DNA from: Rhodococcus sp. BP22 | GTDB taxonomy: Bacteria; Actinomycetota; Actinomycetes; Mycobacteriales; Mycobacteriaceae | Assembly: GCF_014281965.1 (NCBI RefSeq) | Contig: NZ_JACFTB010000001.1 | Span: 887,820-951,819, forward strand | Direction of reading: 5' to 3' | Length of the DNA: 64,000 nt | Shown here: one piece after another, positions 58,201 through 64,000 of the stretch | Numbering within the stretch: the first letter of the stretch is position 1 | How the letters are laid out: every line of letters begins with the position of its first letter | Notes under the pieces: generated by a model | The model's database searches: none | Told to the model about the DNA's origin: nothing | What the model saw: the letters and a program-made list of their open reading frames with translations, nothing else | Translations under genes and position numbers: made by a program

Positions 58201-61200
58201 GAATGTCGCTCAGACCGAGGTAGTGATAGTCGAACAAGTCGGACTGCTCACCCTGCAACCTTCGCACGAGGTCGGCTAAGGTATCGCCGGCCTTCGTTCG
58301 GACCCGAACCGGAATTGCGTTGAGGAACAGTCCGACCATGGATTCGACACCAGCCAGCGTTGGCGGACGACCGGACACCGTAGCTCCGAACACGACGTCC
58401 TGAGAATCGGTCAACCGCCCGAGCAGCACTCCCCAGGATGCTTGAAGGACCGTGTTGACGGTAACCCCAAGCTCCGCTGCCAAACTCGTCAGCCTTCCGG
58501 TTGCCTCGGTGCTCAGTACGAACTCGACTGCACCGACACCCATCGAAATCTCGTGTGAAGGGTCGAACGGAGCCAGGATCGTGGGCTCTTGGACACCTTC
58601 CAAGGCAGTGGACCACGCCGCGACGGCCGCATTGTCGTCTCGGTCGACGAGCCATTCGAGGTAGTCCCGATAGGGCCTGACGGGCGACGCATTGGATACA
58701 TCAGTGTCTGCAACATAGAGATCGAGCAGATCGCGCATCAGGATCGGTGTCGACCAGCCGTCGAACACGACGTGATGGCTGGTCACAATCAGATCCATCC
58801 GTCCGGACGGCCCGCGGACGAGAGTGAATCGAAGCAGAGGGGGTCGTCCCATATCGAAGTGCCGGGAGAGGTCATCGGCCTTGATCCGATCGAACTCAGC
58901 ACCGAATTCGGCCTCGATTACCTCGGTCGAGTCGACCTCGAGCCATGGAACCTCCACGTTGTCCAGGACCAACTGGAAGGAGGTACCCGAATTGTCGACG
59001 GCGAATGCAACTCGGAGGTTTGCATGTCGATCGAGTAATCGCTGCGCGGCCCGGTGCACCCTCTCGACGTCTGCTCCGACACCCAGCTCCACAACAGACT
59101 GGGTGATGTAGACATCTATCGACGATTCGGCCGCGTGGGCATGGAAAAGCAACCCACGCTGCAGCGGTGTAAGCGGCCATACGTCTGCCAGAGCTGGGAA
59201 TTCGGCTTCCCATTTGTCGATCTCGTGTTGAGATACCTCGACAAGGCCGAGGTCGGACGGCGTCAAACCACCGGCAGAAAGTTGATTCGCGTGATGACCG
59301 AGGACGTCGATAACACTCGACAAGACGGCGAGAAAACGGTCCGCCTCGTTCGAAGGGATACGGGCATTGTCGACAACGCCATCCAACACCAACGAGTCCT
59401 GGACAATTCTCAATTCGAGATCGAGCGCCGGGCGCCTGCCGCACGCCGGGCAGTAGACATCGTCGGTTCGCGAATCCGGCAGCATCCGCCACTGCAGGGG
59501 CGTCTCGTTAGGCCCACGATCGGCCGATGGCGCGGACTCTGTTCCGACGGTGCGCAGTGCGACAACCAGATGTTGTGCCTCTGAGCAGTCGTTTGCATAC
59601 GGGCCTTCGAGTATCGACGAAGAGTCTCGCAGTTGTTCTTTGGCCGTCTTGATCGCGCTGGCCAGCGGGCCACCATCGCCGACGGTCAACTCGCCGAGGG
59701 ACATTGGCTCGTAAATCGACTCGACGGCGTAGTGGTCGATAAGCCCCCCTACCGTGTTGGCGAGGTCGACGGATGCTTCTGCTCGTAGGTTCCGCTCGAG
59801 AACAAGGGTCGTACGGGGAGACTTCGAAAAGTCACCGTTCCAGACCTGGAGCGCCAAAGACACAGCCACGCCTAGCATTTCGTCCACAGTAGCGCGATAG
59901 AGCATTGGAAGCCTGTTCACGAGCGCACTCGCGCTTGCCGGATCGAACGAGGTCGTCGATATGGACGCCAGGGAAGCAAGGTCGGGCAAACTACTGACTT
60001 GTTCCGAGGGCGCATCGCGATCAGGCGCCGACTCGCTGTCGATCTGAAGGATCGCCCACTGCCGCACCGAAAGCGATTCCTCGACTACATGTTGGTTCGA
60101 TCGACGAAAGCCGAGACCAGCATTCCGAATTCGATCGAGATCCGACGCAATCAGTGCCATGGATGCTTGATCGGCCACGAGTCGATGTGCAACGACGATC
60201 AGCCTGGCAGGCTCCAACGCCGGTGCGGTTCCAACGTCGGATTCGCACAGCCAGACGAACTGGATCGTCGTTCCGTCCTCGAGTCGAAGCCTGGACACAG
60301 CGTCATTTGCCGCCGTGCGCTCGTATTCGTCGAGCTCATCGGCCGTGACGCCCCGCGGGAACTCGACGCGAGTGAGAAGGCGGCCGGATTCGATACCATC
60401 CAGACCCAGGCAGCGCAGGCTCCAGCTTCCATCCGCCTCTTCGAACAAGGTGGATCGCAAAAAGGGGTGATCTTCGACGAGGGACTGAAGATCTTCGAAC
60501 AAACGAGAGTCTTCTGCTCCGTCAGGCAACTGGAGCACCATTCGATGTGCAAGCCGATCGCGTCCGACGGCGGTTCCGACGAGCGTTCGCGCATACGGTG
60601 TCAGCGGCATAGGTCCGGTGGCGTCTACCGAGCTTCCACCGAGCGCACTGCTGATCGTCCCTACTGCGACTGCAACCCGAGCAATACCTGCAACAGTTTT
60701 GTACTCGAACACATCTCGGGGCGAAAACTCGATGCCCATCGCGTGGGCTCGGGCGACGAGCTGGATCGAGACGATGCTGTCTCCGCCGACAGCGAAGAAC
60801 GAATCGTCCACACCCACACGCTCACGACCGAGCAGATCGGCGAAGATGCCGGCGATGGCAGTTTCCATGACCGTGACCGGCGGCCGATATTTCGTTGCCT
60901 CGAACTCGGGTTCGGGTAGTGCACGCCGATCCAACTTCCCGGCCGGCGTCAGTGGAATGTCGTCCAGAAACATCACGGCAGACGGAATCATGTACGGAGG
61001 CAACGCTCTGGAGATATGAGCGAGGACGGCATCCGCGTCGGCTGGCTCATTGTCCGATACGTGGGCATACGACACCAGCACGGTGTTACCCGCCGCTGTC
61101 CGGTGCCCGACGGTGACGGCGAAGTCAATCGAATCGTGCGTCGTGATGACTGCGTCGATCTCGCCCAGTTCGATCCTGAATCCATTTACCTTGACCTGGA

Positions 61201-64000
61201 AATCCGATCGTCCGATGTACTCGATGTCCATGTTCGAGTTCAACCGAACTACATCGCCGGTTCGGTAAAGGCGTGACCCCGCGCCGAACGGATCAGCGAC
61301 GAATCGAGAGGCCGTCAATGCCGGACGACGGTGATAACCACGCGCCAAAGCTGTCCCGCCCAGATACAACTCCCCCAGCGCACCGATTGGCACCGGGCGC
61401 AAGCTCGAATCCAGTACGAAACTGCGAGTACCGGCGATCGGCTTACCGATCGTCACCGGTCCGAGAGCGTCGAGTGGCTCGCTGCAGGTCGCCACAATTG
61501 TCGACTCGCTCGGCCCGTAGGCATTGAGAAAACGGCGGTCGCCAGTGGCCCAACGAGCGACCAGTTCTGGACCGCACGCCTCGCCCCCGGACAGGACCGT
61601 CCGCAACGACATCAGGTCGGATGGGTCCACGGTAGCCAGGGCCGCCGGAGTGATGAGCGCATGAGTGACCCGTTGGGACTTCAACAACGCAGTCAGTGCC
61701 TCGCCGCCGAACGTCGATGGCGGTGCAATGACCATCGTGGACGACGCCGACACTGCCATCAGCAATTCGAAGACGGACGCATCGAAGCTGGGCGAAGCAA
61801 CGTGCAACGTTCTCGACTCCGATGTCAGCCCCAACTGACGACGTTGAACCGACACGAGATCCGCTATTCCCTCATGTGTAACGATCACACCCTTCGGGCG
61901 GCCCGTCGAACCGGAGGTGTAGATGACGTAGGCAGCATTGTTTGCCGACACCGGCGACACACGATCGATCTGCTCGATCCGCTCCGCCGGGGCACGATCG
62001 CATCGAGCCTGCAGAGTTGGGTCACCGAAAACATGCCACCCGATGTCGGCAGGCATGGCATCGACGAATTCGGACGAAGTGATGCCCACTGCCACTCCGG
62101 AATCGTCGAGCATGTAACGCACCCGATCTTCCGGGTAGTTCGGATCGATCGGGACGTACGCGGCCCCTGTTTTGACCACTGCCCAGATGGTGATGATCAT
62201 TTCCAACGAGCGAGGCAACGCAACGCCGACGAAAGCTTCCGGGCCTATCCCCTCGCCAATCAACACGCGGGCGAACCTATTCGAAATCTCGTCCAACTCA
62301 GCGTAAGTCAACGAGACACCCTCGAAGGTGACGGCCACGGCACTCGGATCGAGCTGCTGAGCCTGCTCTAGCACCTCAGGCAGAGAGCAAGACTCGACAT
62401 TCGAAGGAACCCAGTTTCTGGTCAACGCGTGGTATTCGCTGTCACCGATGACAGAAAGCTCGCCGAGAACAGTGTTCGGACCGGCAGTCATACCTTCGAG
62501 TACTCGGGTGAGTCTCGCGCCGAATCGTTCTACCGAGCTCTCGTCGAACAAGTCACGCGCGTACGAGAAACTGCCAAGCATTCCGCTGGGATGTCCGTCG
62601 GAGTCGACGTTTTCGATCATCGACAAGGAGAGGTCGAACTTCTCGATGATCGAACCGAAATCGAACGGAGCTATGACGATGTCGCCAAGTTCGAAACTGG
62701 ACCTCGGTAGGTTACCGAAGGTCAGTACGACTTGAAACAGCGGATGCCTCGACAGCGACCGCTCGACGTCGAGCGTCTCGACCACTTTCTCGAAGGGAAC
62801 ATCCGCGTGTGCGAATGCTTCGAGATCACGTTCCCGAGTCTGCGCCAAGAGATCTGCAACGGTCGACTGCTCACTGAGCCGACTACGCAGAACCAGGGTG
62901 TTGACGAACATACCGACCAGGTCTTCGACCTCGGGCACAGTACGGCCGGCAATCGGGGTTCCGATCGCAACGTCGTCGGACCCCGAGATACGACCGAGCA
63001 ATATCGCCAATGCCGATTGAACCACCATGAACATAGTTGCGTTCGCGCTGCGCGCAAGCACGATCAGCTTCTCGTGAAGCGCGGTATCGATCGGAAAATG
63101 AACGATGCCACCAGCCGCCGTGGGATGCGCAGGGCGGGTCCGGTCAGTGGGCAGGTTCAGCTCATCAGGAAGGCCTGAAAGTGCCGTCTTCCAGTATGAA
63201 AGCTGCTGCGCAGCAATAGACTTCGAATCGTCCTCACTACCGAGAACCTCACGCTGCCACAACGCATAATCGGCATACTGCACCGCAAGAGGAGCCCACC
63301 CCGGAGCCTCGCCGGCAGAACGTGCCGTATACGCCACCATCACATCACGAGTGAGCGGGCCCATCGACCACCCGTCGGCCGAAATATGGTGCGCGACAAG
63401 AACGAGTACATGCTCATTCATGCCTGTCTGTAACAATTCGACCCGCAGCGGAACGCCCGCAGTGACGTCGAACCCGGTCGACAGCATCACTGCCACCCGA
63501 CGATGCACCTCCGACTCGGGCAGAACCACCGGCACCAACGCCGGAAGGAACTGGCCGACGGGCAAAATTACCTGCTGCGCTACTCCACCGTCGGTCTCGG
63601 GATACATCGTTCGAAGCGACTCGTGGCGGGCGATCACATCGGCGATCGCCGCTCGCATCGCAGCAACATCCAGCTCACCCGACAAACGAATCGCCACCGG
63701 CACGTTGTAGGCCGGCGAAATCGAGTCGAATCGGTTCAAGAACCACATCCGCTGCTGCGCCAACGACAACGGAACAACATCCGGCCGCACCTGCGCCACC
63801 AACGCAACCCGAGCACCCGCACCCACCTGCGACTCCACCAACAACGCCAACGCACCCACCTTCGGCGCATCGAACAGAATCCGCACCGGAAGTCGCGTGT
63901 CGAGCGCCACACCCAAACGAGAAACCAACTGAGTCGCAATCAGCGAGTTACCACCGAGCTCGAAAAAGTCATCATCGAGACCCACACGCTCGAGACCGAG
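55253..64000 (-). CDS. Non-ribosomal peptide synthetase, C-terminal ~2915 residues (5' end outside window)
   Basis: A multi-module assembly line. Order in the visible fragment: PCP (LGGNSL, ~residue 20), C (HHISADG, ~205), A1 ([11 protein letters not shown], ~697), PCP (VGGDSI, ~1072), E-like domain (~1110-1560), C ([19 protein letters not shown], ~1742), A2 ([11 protein letters not shown], ~2213), PCP (LGGNSL, ~2606), TE (GWSLGG, ~2747; GPHSQM His, ~2893). A1 and A2 are complete through the LxPxGKLDRR motif. By eye the A1 pocket reads D-A-F-L-L-G-A-I-V-K (hydrophobic) and A2 D-I-W-H-F-A-W-V-V-K; both are uncertain. The E domain has HR where HH is expected. The terminal TE releases the peptide. 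No start codon is in the window: the frame is open across position 64000. Confidence 0.95.
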   Translation of the reverse strand, partial: LGLERVGLDDDFFELGGNSLIATQLVSRLGVALDTRLPVRILFDAPKVGALALLVESQVGAGARVALVAQVRPDVVPLSLAQQRMWFLNRFDSISPAYNVPVAIRLSGELDVAAMRAAIADVIARHESLRTMYPETDGGVAQQVILPVGQFLPALVPVVLPESEVHRRVAVMLSTGFDVTAGVPLRVELLQTGMNEHVLVLVAHHISADGWSMGPLTRDVMVAYTARSAGEAPGWAPLAVQYADYALWQREVLGSEDDSKSIAAQQLSYWKTALSGLPDELNLPTDRTRPAHPTAAGGIVHFPIDTALHEKLIVLARSANATMFMVVQSALAILLGRISGSDDVAIGTPIAGRTVPEVEDLVGMFVNTLVLRSRLSEQSTVADLLAQTRERDLEAFAHADVPFEKVVETLDVERSLSRHPLFQVVLTFGNLPRSSFELGDIVIAPFDFGSIIEKFDLSLSMIENVDSDGHPSGMLGSFSYARDLFDESSVERFGARLTRVLEGMTAGPNTVLGELSVIGDSEYHALTRNWVPSNVESCSLPEVLEQAQQLDPSAVAVTFEGVSLTYAELDEISNRFARVLIGEGIGPEAFVGVALPRSLEMIITIWAVVKTGAAYVPIDPNYPEDRVRYMLDDSGVAVGITSSEFVDAMPADIGWHVFGDPTLQARCDRAPAERIEQIDRVSPVSANNAAYVIYTSGSTGRPKGVIVTHEGIADLVSVQRRQLGLTSESRTLHVASPSFDASVFELLMAVSASSTMVIAPPSTFGGEALTALLKSQRVTHALITPAALATVDPSDLMSLRTVLSGGEACGPELVARWATGDRRFLNAYGPSESTIVATCSEPLDALGPVTIGKPIAGTRSFVLDSSLRPVPIGALGELYLGGTALARGYHRRPALTASRFVADPFGAGSRLYRTGDVVRLNSNMDIEYIGRSDFQVKVNGFRIELGEIDAVITTHDSIDFAVTVGHRTAAGNTVLVSYAHVSDNEPADADAVLAHISRALPPYMIPSAVMFLDDIPLTPAGKLDRRALPEPEFEATKYRPPVTVMETAIAGIFADLLGRERVGVDDSFFAVGGDSIVSIQLVARAHAMGIEFSPRDVFEYKTVAGIARVAVAVGTISSALGGSSVDATGPMPLTPYARTLVGTAVGRDRLAHRMVLQLPDGAEDSRLFEDLQSLVEDHPFLRSTLFEEADGSWSLRCLGLDGIESGRLLTRVEFPRGVTADELDEYERTAANDAVSRLRLEDGTTIQFVWLCESDVGTAPALEPARLIVVAHRLVADQASMALIASDLDRIRNAGLGFRRSNQHVVEESLSVRQWAILQIDSESAPDRDAPSEQVSSLPDLASLASISTTSFDPASASALVNRLPMLYRATVDEMLGVAVSLALQVWNGDFSKSPRTTLVLERNLRAEASVDLANTVGGLIDHYAVESIYEPMSLGELTVGDGGPLASAIKTAKEQLRDSSSILEGPYANDCSEAQHLVVALRTVGTESAPSADRGPNETPLQWRMLPDSRTDDVYCPACGRRPALDLELRIVQDSLVLDGVVDNARIPSNEADRFLAVLSSVIDVLGHHANQLSAGGLTPSDLGLVEVSQHEIDKWEAEFPALADVWPLTPLQRGLLFHAHAAESSIDVYITQSVVELGVGADVERVHRAAQRLLDRHANLRVAFAVDNSGTSFQLVLDNVEVPWLEVDSTEVIEAEFGAEFDRIKADDLSRHFDMGRPPLLRFTLVRGPSGRMDLIVTSHHVVFDGWSTPILMRDLLDLYVADTDVSNASPVRPYRDYLEWLVDRDDNAAVAAWSTALEGVQEPTILAPFDPSHEISMGVGAVEFVLSTEATGRLTSLAAELGVTVNTVLQASWGVLLGRLTDSQDVVFGATVSGRPPTLAGVESMVGLFLNAIPVRVRTKAGDTLADLVRRLQGEQSDLFDYHYLGLSDIQESLGLRTLFDSLVVFESAPVDGQGLSEANSGAGNMASSFDSTSATHYPLTVIAILDDRLHISLKYLRDVFQGPVVESLASRLEKVLLSFTSESSSRVDDLDVLLDEERASLELWNATSRPDYDGSTTLVSMFDAGVAANTESTALIFGDVRLSYGEFDARVNKLARWLIEFGVGPDDNVAVAMARSIDLVVALYAVVKSGGAYVPIDPDQPSDRNAYVIENSRPMLVLTTVSDGFVADTAVPVMQVDTLDVSALDAGPIGGHERRGQLRASNAAYTIYTSGSTGRPKGVVTTHRQMVNQLQWAQSAFPHGVGDVVLHKTPITFDISVWELFWPLHTGASMVIAPPMAHRDPEQISKIVAQHEVTSIHFVPSMLAAFMDLAQSEDLASLRYLFAAGEALGDRQVAQSASISSAALHNWYGPAEATVVTSFDIGRRRMTESTEHSRTVQVPIGSPVANTEVYVLDHHLRRVPVGVEGELYVAGTQLARGYARAPGLTAERFVANPFAPGSRLYRTGDLVRWNSHGYLEYVGRSDFQVKLRGQRVELGEIEAALSSLAEVSRAAVLLNDESSSSGAFLVAYVVAEPGSSIDGRAVSRALAADLPSYMVPSVILELDELPLNASGKLDRRRLPKAEFVSAEYRAPESSLQALVAAVFGDVLEVERVGIDDDFFDLGGNSLSATQAAARLRVETGAAVRVQWFFGDSTVGGLTNRISESLAATVDFDANVDAALAVVLPIRSAGDLDPVFCIHPMYGLAWCYAGFAQHLASGRPIYGIQSPALSEDVELPRSIEEMATRYVQEIRRIQPHGPYRLVGWSLGGVIAHAMAVELERLGETVGTVALLDSHLNLVVQDFRISLREALAEVGIDVDGIESMENLSEADVDRLQQAIPSDLAVIDRERLKRIFAGAVRSAELISEYRPSEFSGDLLYFSATEHLPTQVGAAQRWRPYVGGDIIERPISGPHSQMTSPKSLAEIGPILDAYL

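Overview
The window is high-GC actinobacterial DNA from the mycolic-acid group, most likely Rhodococcus/Rhodococcoides. The gene order glmS – hydrolase – glmM – rpsI – rplM – ESX-4 – truA/rplQ/rpoA matches the Mycobacterium tuberculosis Rv3436c–Rv3462c neighbourhood. Mycobacterium-type extras are present: WXG100 proteins, a mycosin, F420/flavin luciferase-like oxidoreductases and an antigen-85-type mycolyltransferase. No database search was possible, so genus level is inference.

Layout. (1) 1–8800: 5' part of glmS, an alpha/beta-hydrolase-fold protein lacking the nucleophile Ser, a three-gene overlapping operon encoding EspC-like and WXG100-like proteins, an LLM oxidoreductase, glmM, rpsI-rplM and a DksA/TraR zinc-finger protein. 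(2) 8900–23000: a complete ESX-4 type VII secretion locus (esxT, esxU, Rv3446c-family protein, eccC4, eccD4, mycP4, eccB4, eccE4) with an unrelated LLM oxidoreductase inserted. A SigM-like promoter (GGAACC-N17-CGTC) precedes esxU, and a matching one (GGAACC-N16-CGTC) precedes the EspC/WXG100-like operon. This suggests that the operon encodes co-regulated ESX-4 substrates. (3) 23000–47100: FMN reductase, truA, then the ribosomal super-cluster read on the minus strand (S10 operon, spc operon, secY-adk-map, alpha operon). The spc operon is interrupted after rpsZ by a terminator, a 24-bp tandem repeat and a new promoter for rpsH. The S10, spc and rpsH promoters share a GGTTGCC motif exactly 5 nt after the -10 hexamer.

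(4) 36722–41645: between rpsQ and rplN, on the opposite strand, sits a tightly overlapped three-gene operon. It encodes a DUF559-type (Vsr-like) nuclease, a double winged-helix protein and a fused AAA + HerA/FtsK-like double ATPase. It has the build of an anti-phage or DNA-processing system that I do not recognise by name, and it is the best candidate here for an undescribed system.

(5) 47610–64000: a DUF4442 protein, then a secondary-metabolism-like region. It has a TyrA/PapC-like dehydrogenase translationally coupled to an AurF-like di-iron N-oxygenase, a DrrABC-type exporter, a secreted lipase, an antigen-85-like esterase, and the 3' half of a large NRPS (PCP-C-A-PCP-E-C-A-PCP-TE) running off the right edge. 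The NRPS epimerisation domain has lost its key His. The chemistry suggested (an aminated or nitrated aromatic building block) is inference.
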